From: Tenrec ecaudatus
Taxonomy: Eukaryota; Chordata; Mammalia; Afrosoricida; Tenrecidae
Length of the DNA: 64,000 nucleotides
NCBI RefSeq assembly: GCF_050624435.1
Contig: NC_134542.1
Coordinates: 111,149,677-111,213,676, forward strand
Direction of reading: 5' to 3'
Positions 24,186 to 34,350 of this stretch are shown in pieces. The position numbers were made by a program, and so were the translations under genes. Each line of letters starts with the position of its first letter. Position 1 is the stretch's first letter. Below the pieces are notes generated by a model that searched no databases, was not told where the DNA came from, and saw nothing but the letters and a program-made list of their open reading frames with translations.

Positions 24186-24639
24186 ACAGAAACGTTTAAT
24201 AAGGGAGTTCGACTGGTAATGATATTTCAGTCTGAGTGTATGTCAAAATAATTGCCAACCTAATGAATCAATCAAACTTCACTGAATGAACTGTATTTGT
24301 TGTCATCTCCATGATGGTAGATGTGTTTGTATTTGTTGGAATGTCTTTTGAGAACATGGGCCAGCATATTTGACCTGCATGTATTTGACCTGCTGATTCA
24401 AAAAATGATAGAGTTTTCCTGTTCACTCTGTAAAATCGGGATGTTTTAAGGTACTGTTAGCTAGCCTCACATACAGGAAGTTCACACTGGCTTTATTTAG
24501 AGTAATTTGTGTTATGCCACTCATTATTTAGACCAGTTTACACTGCTCGTGGTGTCAAAGGATCCAAAGATCTATTTGAACAGCACAAATTACACAAACT
24601 TGAACATGTCACCACTTGTCATTTCACCCTTCTTAATTT
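24186..24639. other. Unrecognised non-coding sequence
   Basis: No named repeat or gene. The part next to 24640 may be a decayed extension of the RTE1 RT region. Confidence 0.4.
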
Positions 24640-25345
24640 ATAGTCTGCTGGGTCACCTTTCTGTGGAATGGGCACAAACATGGATCTCTTCCAGTCAGTT
24701 GGCCAAGTAGCTGTCTTTCAAATTTCCTGGCTGAGACTAGAGAGTGCTTCCAGTTCTGTCCATTGGATAATTATAACCTAGTCCCCATCTGGCGTGAAGA
24801 GGCAATTTTATTTTGCAGTAAATTTCTTTTTGTCTTTTAGTATATTTTCTGGAATTGCTGTTATTTTACATTGGTCTATGTCTTTAGTAACAAATCTGTA
24901 CATTTTTTAAAATTTCCCTTTCTATTGATGTAGCCACAGTGCTACTTCATCTCATGAGGGCGTTCCTCTCCTCGGTTACCACTCCAATGTACCAAACACA
25001 ATGGCTTTGAAACCTCTCAATTGGTCTCCCATCAATTCCTGAATCCCTGCTTTCGGCTAATGAAATGATGGCAGTGCTGTTTGCCCCTCTCCCTTCAGCA
25101 CCATTGGTCTGGCTCATGTGTGACCACAGGAAGAGGTGCCAGTTCTTGCTGGAACGGTGACTCTGTGAATCCTTTCCATCTTCCACCGATGCTTCCTGCA
25201 TCACTCAATATTTGCCCGTAGAATTTTCAAGATTGCACTTAATCCTTGATATTTTTTTCTTGAGTTCTTTCAGTTTGGGATAAGCTGAACACGTTCTTCC
25301 TTTTTGTTTTTCTAATTCTAAGACTTTTGCACATCCATGGAAGCA
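24640..25345 (-). mobile_element. RTE1 copy F, inverted 5' segment
   Basis: On the minus strand, from 25345 down, the order is endonuclease-RT linker (AAAGGAAGAACGTG-like block, GAGTGATGCAGGAAGCATCG, CATGAGCCAGACCAATGGTG, GGAATTGATGGGAGACCAAT), then RT entry (GCTACTTGGCCAACTGACTG, TTTGTGCCCATTCCACAGAA). A separate repeat at 24768-24920 interrupts it. It meets a plus-strand 3' segment of RTE1 at 25346. Confidence 0.8.
24768..24920 (-). mobile_element. L1-like repeat inserted in RTE1 copy F
   Basis: ATAATTATAACCTAGTCCCC then GCAGTAAATTTC and AGTATATTTTCTGGAATTGC recurs, diverged, at 23150-23290, where it sits in an L1-like context. It divides two RTE1 blocks that adjoin in the intact element. 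Confidence 0.55.
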
Positions 25346-25905
25346 GCAGTCAAGAGTTCAAAAGACATATTGCATTGAAGATCTGCTACACCAGACCTCT
25401 TTGGAGTGTTGACGAGCAAGGATGTTTCTAGAGGGCGACTGTGCACTTGAACAAGCTCTGGCATTCTCTCTGTTGTCTTATATGTCAGTGAGATTTAGAC
25501 ACTGAATAAGGAAGACCAAAGAAGAATCAAGGCACTTGAATTCTGATGCTGCAGAACAATATCGAAAGTAGCATGGGCTGCTACAAGGACACGGCTCTGT
25601 GTTGGGAGAGGTGAGGCCAGAGTGCTCCTTGGAGTCCAGGATGGCTTCTTCTTACCCTCTGTGGATAAATTATCAGGAGAGACCAGTCCCCCAAAGAAGA
25701 CATCATTATTGGTAAATTGTATGGGCTATCAAAGGAGGGGGTAGACCCTCAATGAGATGGATTAACACTGGCTGCCTGAAGGGACTTGGGCAGAGGGGTA
25801 ATTGTGAGCAAGGCACTTTCTAGTGTTTCATTCTGTTGTGCACAGGGCTGCTATTTGTCAGAGCGAAAATCGATGGCACCTAACAACAACAATAACAACA
25901 ACAAC
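25346..25905 (+). mobile_element. RTE1 copy F, 3' segment with intact 3' end
   Basis: AAAAGACATATTGCATTGAA, ACACTGAATAAGGAAGACCA, GAATTCTGATGCTGCAGAAC and TATCAGGAGAGACCAGTCCC lead to the RTE1 end TTGTGCACAGGGCTGC, ATGGCACCTAACAACAAC and a (AACAAC)n tail. It follows an inverted 5' segment of what is probably the same insertion. Confidence 0.9.
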
Positions 25906-25997
25906 ACTTCACCTTTATTAGAAACTGAATAGCAACCCGGTCCAATTTGTGATCCTAGAAAGGGGCTAGAAATAAGAATTACTGTACAATAAAGAGG

Positions 25998-26205
25998 GAG
26001 GCCTGGTGGCATAGTGGGTTATGTGTTTTGTTTGCTTGCTAGTCACAAGATGGGCTATTCTAGCCCTGCAGCCTCTCTGCAGGAGAAAGATGAGTCTCTG
26101 ACCCCTAAAGGCTGGCAGCCTCGGGAACCTACAGGAGGCTTCCTCGTCAACTCATGGGTTGCTTTGAGTCATAACCCAGTGGCAGGTAATGAGTCTGGTT
26201 CAATA
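25998..26205 (+). repeat. AfroSINE, near full length
   Basis: GAGGCCTGGTGGCATAGTGG (tRNA-like head with the A box), GCAGGAGAAAGATGAGTCTC and a tail GAGTCATAACCCAGTGGCAG are in sense order. The middle is diverged. Confidence 0.8.
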
Positions 26206-26637
26206 AAGAGAGTTTCAAAGGTTCAAAACCCCAAATGGGTTGGTCAGAGTCAACTCCTTTATAAAAATTAAAATGCTTCAGTGTTGCTATGAGATGGCAC
26301 AACTTCTTTGCCTGCACCCAGAAACTCTTAAAGGAGTTTTTCTTATTAAAAAACTTGCATTCAGCCTCACCTCTGAAATATTCCACATGAATTATCCATC
26401 AACATCTATATATTCAAGTGTGTTCTGAAATGCTTCAAGTAGAGTTTGAAGAAGAAAAATTTAGATCTCTGAAATATGCATGAACACTGCTGTGACGTCT
26501 ACATTTTCAACTTTCTAAGTTGCTTCACATCTCCCACATTTTGATTTTCTTCTTTATTTTCTGTGCTTCTCAAGCTGTGTTCTAGCGTCCAAGGACCCAC
26601 CGTGTAGTCTCTGTGTACACTGAATCGCCTCCCGGAC
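26206..26637. other. Unrecognised non-coding sequence
   Basis: No feature supported. The overlapping short ORFs are on both strands. Confidence 0.45.
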
Positions 26638-26780
26638 CAAAAGAAACCCTCACTGCCATCGAATCGATTCTAATTCATAGACCCTAAAGGACAGAGAATT
26701 ACTACTGCACCCTGGATTCCCAGACCTTTAAAAGCTGCACAGTGACAGTGCGCTGGAATCAAGTAACCACCACGGGTCCA
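26638..26780 (-). repeat. AfroSINE, partial
   Basis: CTCACTGCCATCGAATCGAT, then TTCATAGACCCTAAAGGACA, gives the tail half. The head half (CTGGAATCAAGTAACCACCA) is degraded. Confidence 0.8.
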
Positions 26781-27571
26781 TATCTACCTCCCCTTTGGAG
26801 TCCATTAATACCCAATTCTTCCTTCAATAGGTCTTACCTTTTTTGTGTTATCCTGTAATTTCTGGATCTAAATTTTCATTTAAAAGTAGGAGAACAAATT
26901 AATAAAGTATAATAACAAACAGTTGAAAGTGTAGTGAAAACACTATCTATAATCAGCTAGAGCTGATGTGGTTCATTCAGTGCAGTTCTCGGAATCAGAA
27001 TTCCAAATAACCCAAGGAACAGGAATCAGCACCAAGACACCAAGAATAAACCATTTCCTCTTCATAGGCCTCCTTGGCATTTTGCCGTTGACTCCGCTAA
27101 ATGTCACCGCGGTGTCACGTTTTCTCTGATATTCGTTCACAAAGTTAGCCACTTCTTTCATTTTGGTCTACCCAAAACCACCATCATAATAATGTATTAT
27201 CTTTCAGCATTATTTCTCCATTGCATTCTTATAGCTCATTATTTTAAAGCACAGTTACAAACAGTTATTTCTTCTATCATCATTACATTCTGAAACTTCA
27301 AAGGATGAGAATTGCATATTTATAATAGTTTATCTCTGTGACTTAGCATAGTCCGTTGTTGAAAATTGGAAGACAAATATAAAAGTTTAAAATACAACAG
27401 TTTAAACTTGAGTATATTTTCAGTTCCGGTGGTTATCCTTCATGCCGCTCCATTTGAGCGTCTTTCCTCAACCGGTTGTGAGGGTGAGCCTTCAAGCTAA
27501 CACTCGGTTGGGGCTAGAAGGTGGGTCAGATCTCTTAAAATTGTTTCATAACAATTTCTGGTCCTTTCCTG
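26781..27571. other. Unrecognised sequence around the small ORF
   Basis: No repeat recognised. A+T rich except for the ORF at 26973-27161. Confidence 0.4.
26973..27161 (-). CDS. Candidate 62-residue membrane microprotein (weak)
   Basis: A minus-strand ORF of 62 codons starts at an ATG with A at -3 (ACCAAAATGA). Residues 1-35 are charged (MKEVANFVNEYQRKRDT) and an RRPMKRKW patch precedes about 17 hydrophobic residues (WFILGVLVLIPVPWVIW), followed by a short polar C-terminus, a layout of a small single-pass protein with the positive-inside rule obeyed. It lies in sequence free of recognisable repeats and keeps CpG sites. I recognise no family. It could equally be a chance ORF or part of a processed pseudogene; no promoter or intron evidence is seen. 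Confidence 0.25.
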   Translation of the reverse strand: MKEVANFVNEYQRKRDTAVTFSGVNGKMPRRPMKRKWFILGVLVLIPVPWVIWNSDSENCTE

Positions 27572-27718
27572 GTGTTTGTGTTGTTGCTGGCTGCCTTCAA
27601 TGTGACTCCGGCTCTTGGAGACCGGGTGTGGACAGAGGAAAACGCTTAGTCCTGGCCACCTTTACTTGCTTGCTGGCCTGAGTTCATTGCTGTGCTGACT
27701 GTCGCAGTCTAGTTCACT
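27572..27718 (-). mobile_element. RTE1 3' end fragment
   Basis: TGTTGTTGCTGGCTGCCTTC, CTTAGTCCTGGCCACCTT and CCTGAGTTCATTGCTGTGCT are the reverse complement of the RTE1 terminal block, diverged. Confidence 0.65.
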
Positions 27719-28321
27719 GTGATTTTCTTAATTTTTAATGACCTTCTGCTTTACCAAATATGATGTGTGATTTTTATTTCTTAAAAAAGAACCAAATATT
27801 CTGCTCTGTTCTCCTTTACAAACCAACCCTCCACCAATCTCTCCCTTCCTTAAATGTGAACTCTGCCCTGGATCTGATGTCAGAATTGTTTTTCTATAAA
27901 TATTTGCTCCTTCTGTTTTCAGTTTTCACACTTCATATTCTACTGATTATAAACCATATCTGTGGTAGCTCTGGTACACCAACCGTCTTACATTTCTCTA
28001 TTCAATGAGATTTGTTGTCCACAATTTTCCCCAATAAATCAAATCATTCATTTCTATGTCAGTACACAATATTCTCTGAGCAAGCATATATTTCATTAAG
28101 TAAAAGAACCTAAAACAACATTTGATTGTTTTATTCAATGCCTCTTGGCAACATTTATTTAAAACCAACAGTGTTACAGTGTTAGAATAGCAAACTAGTT
28201 TTTAAAACATGGGAAATATGGGAAGAAATAAATGCATGTAGATGCTTAGTGAAACTGTTCATTAAACTTATCTCTATGGGGCCAAATTGATTTAAAAAAA
28301 CACAAAAGATTCGACGGCAAT
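27719..28321. other. Unrecognised, A+T-rich sequence
   Basis: No feature supported. Confidence 0.45.
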
Positions 28322-28522
28322 GTGGGACATAGTGAGTTTATTTTGGTGTTGTTAGTCAGGCTAGCTACATGTAAGGGTAGTGATTCAAAGCTATCAGCCA
28401 CTATGTGGGAAAAAGATGAGGCCGTCTGCTACAGGAAAGACGTCAACCTCTGCAAACCTATGTAGGCTTTCTCTTCTGCGGGTTTGAATCAACTCGACAA
28501 GAGTGAGCTCGGTTTGGTTTGG
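28322..28522 (+). repeat. AfroSINE, near full length
   Basis: GGGTAGTGATTCAAAGCTAT, GGAAAAAGATGAGGCCGTCT and CTGCAAACCTATGTAGGCTT, ending AGTGAGCTCGGTTTGGTTT. Sense orientation, diverged head. Confidence 0.75.
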
Positions 28523-28529
28523 GAGTTTA

Positions 28530-28690
28530 CATTAATCAGGACAACTGTTTTGGGAAGGGGAAGGAGTACAATTGCACAGCTCGAATGTAATCAATGTCTC
28601 TGAAATGCACATGTAAAAATGCGTTCATTGGTCTGCGATGTATGTTATCTCAACAAAAATGAAAATAAATCAATATAAAATACATTAAAA
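28530..28690 (+). mobile_element. L1 3' UTR fragment
   Basis: TCGAATGTAATCAATGTCTC, TGAAATGCACATGTAAAAAT and TATGTTATCTCAACAAAAAT, with an A-rich end, resemble the closing part of an old L1 3' UTR (AATCAGTGTCACTGAATTGTGC type). Confidence 0.5.
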
Positions 28691-28944
28691 TTATAAAAGA
28701 AGAGATGCTCTGGTTTTAGCTAGGGAAGAGGCTTCTGACTCTCTCTTCTGACCCATCAGGGAAACTGCAGAGTTCCCCCTTAAAAAGACACTTTTCTTGG
28801 CAAACAAGAACCACAGGCGACGTTAACCATCCTGTTTTCGTAGTGAGCAGGTGAATGTTGAGCTCCACTCTCTTGAACTCTTCTGAATGGAGCAGTCATC
28901 ATGGATTTCATTTCCTCCATCATTGACTTTAGGAGGTTTCTTTT

Positions 28945-29260
28945 TTAATCATTTTATTAGGGGCTCATACAACTCTTATCACAATCCATCCATCCATCCA
29001 TTGTGTCAAGCACATTTGTACCTATGCTGCCATCATCATTCTCAAAACATTTGCTTTCTGCTTGAGCTCTTGGTATCAGCTCACCACCACTCCCCGCTCC
29101 TCCCTCCCCCATGAACCCTTGATAATTTATAAATTACTATTATTTTGTCATGTCTTGAACCATCCGACTTCTCCCTTTACCCACATCTCCGCTGTCCATC
29201 CCCCAGAGAGGAGGCTATATGTAGACTTTTCCATCTGTTCCCCTTGCTCCCTCACAATCC
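28945..29260 (-). mobile_element. L1 3' end, tenrec-type
   Basis: Begins AATCATTTTATTAGGGGCTC and continues ATACAACTCTTATCACAATC, CCATTGTGTCAAGCACATTT, GCTTGAGCTCTTGGTATCAG, TTGATAATTTATAAATTACT and CCATCCCCCAGAGAGGAGGC. It is the longest copy of this 3' UTR in the window, in antisense orientation, and carries a short (ATCC)4 run. Confidence 0.75.
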
Positions 29261-29442
29261 AGGAGGTTTTTTGCTGTTGTTCATAGCAAAATCAAAAGCT
29301 AACCATTTATGCTACCCAGTGATCTTCTTTCTCTTTTTTTCTATTTCGAAATTGAAATTTTGCAAAACCCATCCTTTGAGTTTAGTTCAGTTGCCACATT
29401 TCTTAATACTTTGTAGTCTAAACCAGAAAACTCTACTCTGTC

Positions 29443-29908
29443 CCTCTGTGCTAGTTAGATCATTTCATGTGGACTTGAGTTTTAACCTGTCAATCAAGTC
29501 CCAGGCTGTTGATGCCTCCTTGTGGGTGTAGCCTTCTCATAAGGATTCTGGGAACTTTTCTCTATCTCCTTGGAGAGGGGCCACCCTCTCTCTCTGCTTC
29601 ACATTTGTCAAGGAGACACACTCAGGAGATGGAAAAGCCATGTGGAGCTACCTTCATCATCACTGGATTCACAAGATTTTTCACCCACTGGTCTGTGATC
29701 TTCCTGCGTTAGGCATAATTGCATGTGTGTGTGAGTCTAAAGAGGAATTTATGAACTACTGTCTGATATATGGGCTCATATCAGACCTATGGACTTGATC
29801 TGGACTGGGCTGGGTGTTTTCTCAATGCACGGCTCTTTGATATACAGCTCTCTCCTTCACACGAGAGTGCCTCTGGATTTGTTTCTCTAGTCAACTCAAT
29901 CAAGCACA
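29443..29908 (+). mobile_element. Solo LTR, MaLR/ERVL-like family B
   Basis: Starts TGTGCTAGTTAGATCATTTC and ends GGATTTGTTTCTCTAGTC with AATCAAGCACA. ACTGGTCTGTGATCTTCCTG and CCTATGGACTTGATCTGGAC match the reverse complement of the minus-strand copies at 11551 and 14578. Solo fossil. Confidence 0.75.
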
Positions 29909-29928
29909 ACCCCTCTATGGATTCTGTT

Positions 29929-30054
29929 AAAATTCTGTAACCACTAGGGTCAGGGTTAGGGTTAGGGTTAGGGTTAGGGTTAGGGTTGGGGTTGGGGTTG
30001 GGGTTGGGGTTGGGGTTGGGGTTAGGGTTAGGGTAAAAAAAATTCTGTAACGAC
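29929..30054 (+). repeat. Short interstitial telomeric repeat with target duplication
   Basis: 29945-30034 is an array of G-rich hexamers: about six TTAGGG units, then about seven TTGGGG units, then two or three TTAGGG units. The flanks carry a direct repeat: AAAATTCTGTAACCAC (29929-29944) and AAAATTCTGTAACGAC (30039-30054), 15 of 16 identical. This layout is known for short interstitial telomeric sequences inserted during break repair by telomerase, not for chromosome-fusion sites. Confidence 0.9.
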
Positions 30055-32715
30055 AGCATTTGAATGGTGGTAGACATTCACTCCCATGGGATTTGTAGAA
30101 ATGCATTTTTTCATGTTAGGTCATATTCTAGGGAATTCTGAATCTGCTTTTTCCATATTTGCTTTTTTCCCATTACTTAACAAAAAGGAATGCAACACTA
30201 TTTCACAATGTATATAATGCTAAAGTACTTCTTTAACAAACACATAAAAGTCCCAAAGTATACATTTTATATATGTGATTCCAAAATAATTGCTGCTAAG
30301 TATCATAGCATATACATATGCATTTATCTGAGAACATCACCTAGTCATTAATATCATTATTTTAATGTCATCCATTATATATATCAGGCATTTTAGAGGA
30401 AAAATAATTGACATCACTGATATATTCTTACATATAAAATCAAAATTAGACAAGCCCAAGCATGAGTACTTTCTTAAAAAAATTAATAATTTCCTGCTTT
30501 TCATTGTACAAATATACTGGTTTGTGAAATTTTTTTAAATCACCATAAAAAAGTCTAAGTGCAATTTTAAAATATGAGAGAACATTTCATTAGTAAAAGC
30601 ACATAAACCATCTCACTCAAAACACTTTGAATCTTAACAACACAATGCTAATATGGGTCATTTATATGACGCAAAATATATTTACATAGAAAACATATCC
30701 CCGAGATTTTTACTGGTAGAGGACTCGAGGAGTGTCAATGATCTTGAGGACAGCACAGGGCACAGAAAATGTCCCTGAGAGTGGACTTGACAGCAACTCG
30801 AAGTAACATTAATGTCTGTAATCATATAATTATCATAACATAGGACCTCCTAAACATAGTGCCATAACATAAGACCTCCTAAACATTAATTTAGAAATTA
30901 AAAGTTCAATGACTTGTTTGAACTCTATATGTTTCTGTGTGAAAAATACTCCAAATTGCTCTTTCAATTTGTTTTCTAAAATTATCTCGAAATTACTCCA
31001 TATCTCACTTGCATTATGACTTCTTGGGGTGTGTCATATCAGTGACAAAAATGAGACAAAGTAGTGGATTAATTTGACATTACAAATAAAGATTAGTTAC
31101 TTTCATCATTTTTATACTACCACCAAAGAGAATATAGTATTTTTTTTGCCCGTTATCCCTCAATTATTATTAAACTTTTGGAGATGGTCTTTTCCAGCTA
31201 TCTTATTTGAGCAAATCCCAGCATTTCAGAGATGATGTGTCACCATAAACCACAGTCAACTAATTGGCTTATTGGTCATACTTTAAAGATACATAATGTA
31301 TCTAGTTTGGTGCCTAGACTATTTTTATTCAACATTGAAACTCCAAGGCCCTTTTTAGATGCAGCAAAAAATCTATCCCTATGACTTTTGAGAAATCTTG
31401 TGAAAAAAGTTTGAAAATTTTTACAGAGCTTGCAAGTCAATTATTTCTCCAGTAAAGAAAACACTCATCCCTAGAAATATGTTACTCAGTTCTAGCTGAG
31501 AGTTAATGGAGGTTAATGAATTACTGAATGTTATTTACTAAAAGTAAACAAATTCTATGATGCACAATTTTAACAGTCAGCAATACATTTTGCATACTTA
31601 AAAAGGAGGCAAGTAAGTTTTGTGTCATTAAATATACATTAATTTATGAATGCTTCTCATTTTAAAATAGGTTAACTTCACCTGATGTTGTGTGCGCTAA
31701 CCATCAGTTTATTTGTTGGAATTTTATTGTTATTTGAAACAAAGTTTCATAAGCTTCAGAATTGCTAACCAGGGAATTGGCTTCTCAAAACAGAGAAATC
31801 AATAAGGTGAATTTGATGTTCAGTTCTTAAGGAAAATGGAAAATTCTTCTTACCAGTGATTTTGCATTCACTGAAGTTCTTGACAATTAAGTTGGAGTCC
31901 TGGCCAGTGAACTGTGAGCAGATGTGATGGGTCACTTTGGGCAATGGGAGTTAAGAACCTTCTGTATCTCTTTGTTTCCTGTTGCTATGGATGGTTTTGG
32001 AGGGTACATGCTTCAGATATAGAAAGAATGATTCAGGTGAAGAAAGACCTTTATCACATTTGGGATCTTTATTTATTCCTCTATTACCACAGAACTAAAA
32101 GCTCTCCTAATGCATTCATATGTTAAAATTAATTATATTGGCTCCTATTGGCTCTAAGTAATAGAATATAAATTGGTGACACTTTGATTTAATTTAACGA
32201 AAGCTCTGCAAAGACACCTTTGACTAGAAAACAACATTTTCAGGCAGTATTCCTCTAATTCTAGTCCAAATTCCCAGCCTACTGATGACTATTCCACCAT
32301 TCTCTCCATTTTAAATGTCCTCCGTGGTAGAAATACGAGATAAGGAAGCATTCTAGTACAGAGATTTGGATATTTCTTAATTATTTAGTGCTGCTACAAC
32401 AGATATTCCATAAATGTGTGCCTTTAACAATTGGAAACTTATTTTTCTGGCAGTTTTTGAGGCTAAAAGTCTGAATTCAGGGCCCCTAGCACATGGGAAG
32501 ATGCTCTTTTCCTTTTGGCTCTGACGGCTCTTGTCTCTGCAGCTTGCATTTCTTGGCTTTGTGGAGATATTCATATGGAAACACAACCGACAAGGTTATG
32601 GCCTCTTAACACATAAAATCCATTTCCAAATGGGTTCCAAAGGCACAAGGCTTGGTATTAACAGCACATATTTTGGGAAGGGGAGAGGGAAACAATTCCT
32701 AAGTTCTACCCCTTT
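30055..32715. other. A+T-rich stretch without recognisable repeats, 2.7 kb
   Basis: The longest interval in which I recognise no transposable element. No gene. A 24-bp unit (ATAACATAGGACCTCCTAAA and 4 more bases) occurs twice in tandem with a 4-base spacer near 30835-30890. The short ORFs at 31914-32126 and 32531-32809 are unconvincing. Confidence 0.5.
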
Positions 32716-32890
32716 CAAAACCAAACTGACCGCTATTGAGTCGATTATGAATCGCAGCAACCATAGAAAACAGAGTAGAATTGCTCCCTTTTCTTTCCAA
32801 GATAGTTAAATCTTGATGAGACTGAACTGACTCATTTTCCACCAGGGGGAGCTAGTGGGTTCAAGATGCTGATGTGGTCAGCACTCCACA
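32716..32890 (-). repeat. AfroSINE, diverged
   Basis: GACCGCTATTGAGTCGATTA, GAATCGCAGCAACCATAGAA and a degraded head (GCTAGTGGGTTCAAGATGCT, TGATGTGGTCAGCACTCC) in reverse-complement order. Confidence 0.75.
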
Positions 32891-33538
32891 AAGTCAGTTT
32901 GGATTCCTCCTGCCGGGCATCAAAGAGATAGAATGGAGTTTACCAAAATGGCTGGTGTGATGGCTCCTGATTGTCAATGGGAAATAAGATTGATATTACA
33001 TAATGGAAGTAAAGAAAAGTAGGACTGGAATCTGGAGATTCCTTAGGGAGCATCGTAATGCTACCACACCCTACCATGAGAAACTAGTTAGCTAAACCCT
33101 TAGCTGCCCAATTTTAACATGACTACAAATTTCCCCACCTCTTTAAGACAAAAACAAACAAAAAACATTTGGGTCACTCCATCAGGCAAATAACCTCAAC
33201 CAGCTAGGTTTTTGCTGAGAACAAAGGAAATTCAGATTGGGTTATGGAAGAAGATAGTTCTAAATACAAGCTATACCTATGTGTGACCTATTGTAGAAAC
33301 ATGATTATAATTATTATGAGTATATCATCCTCACGTTACTATGTATTGCACATACGTGGCAAATATCCTTGTCTTCTTCCCTCCTGTCTCACCTGGTTCT
33401 TAAAGGATAGTGTCCTTTTGGTTGTGTGTTAGTTGAGTCATGGTTGTCCCAGTATGATTTTACAACTGTTTTTCTTTAAAGATTTTGTATGTCTGGAGGA
33501 GAGAGGTACAGATTCCAAGTTGACAAGGTATAAATTGT
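32891..33538. other. Unrecognised non-coding sequence
   Basis: No feature supported. Confidence 0.45.
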
Positions 33539-34062
33539 GGTGGTTAATTTTGTCACTTTGGTAAGGCTATGATTTTTAGTTGTTTGGAAGATAGATACTA
33601 TGTAAAAGTTTCCATTTTGTGATCTGATTTGAGTTGTCAATCAACCATGTAGAGTTCCCATGGGGATGGGCCTACCTCTTCTCTATAAAGGGATGTTCTG
33701 GCAGTTTTCCACTTTTCAGCCTTCTTCTCTTCCTCATGCCTGACTTCTGGTTCTTGAGCTATAAGAAGTCTTCAACCTACTGGGAGACCTGGATATTGCT
33801 AATTTGCCAGCCCCTGTAACCACATGACTAAGCAGAAGTCTTCGTCTGTGAGAAATCTTCAGTTTGCCACCCTTGACTGAGGATCTAGGACTTGCCAGTG
33901 CCCCAAGTTATGTGAGCTATTCCTTCATAACGTGTGAGCCACTTTCTTGAATTAAATTGCTCTTTTTCCTCTCCATGTGTGTATGCGTAACCACACACAG
34001 GCACACACAAATGCTTCATGTGTCACTGGTTTTGCTCTCTGGAGAACCCAGGCTAAGAAAGC
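33539..34062 (+). mobile_element. Solo LTR, MaLR-like family A
   Basis: Starts TGGTGGTTAATTTTGTCAC, has AAGTTATGTGAGCTATTCCT and GAATTAAATTGCTCTTTTTC (the place of the AATAAA-like block in MLT1 LTRs) and ends TTTGCTCTCTGGAGAACCCA. The layout and ends are those of MaLR LTRs. The 3' end matches, in reverse complement, the starts at 4277 and 48176. No internal region. Confidence 0.8.
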
Positions 34063-34259
34063 ATAATCATGTAAATGCCTAATGTATAATTAACGTGTCA
34101 TTCAAGTCTAATTTAAAGGAGTGTAAACACATGCAGTAAAACCAACAGAAGATGCCAGGCAAGCATATTAACATATGCCAGAATGATGAAACAATGATAA
34201 TTTTCACCATATTTTGCACAGTAAAATTTGTTTTAAAAAATTTCCAAAAACCCAGTAAA

Positions 34260-34350
34260 GAAGAGACTACTATTTCCTTTGGAAGATGAGGACGTCCAAG
34301 AGCAGAGAACTTAAGGAAGTTTGCCAAGATTGCAGCATTATAAATGAACG
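34260..34350 (-). repeat. MIR SINE fragment
   Basis: CCTTTGGAAGATGAGGACGT, GCAGAGAACTTAAGGAAGTT and TGCCAAGATTGCAGC follow the reverse complement of the MIR core (GATGAGGAAACTGAGGC, GTTAAGTAACTTGCCCAAGGTC). Confidence 0.6.

Noticed and set aside
29929-30054. A chromosome-fusion scar (head-to-head telomeres)
   Set aside because: Repeats run in one orientation only, the array is short, and it is flanked by a target-type duplication. Repair insertion explains it better.
29787-30077. A 96-codon minus-strand ORF with a long Asn-Pro repeat
   Set aside because: It is the translation of the CCCTAA/CCCCAA strand of the telomeric array plus LTR sequence. A simple-repeat artefact.
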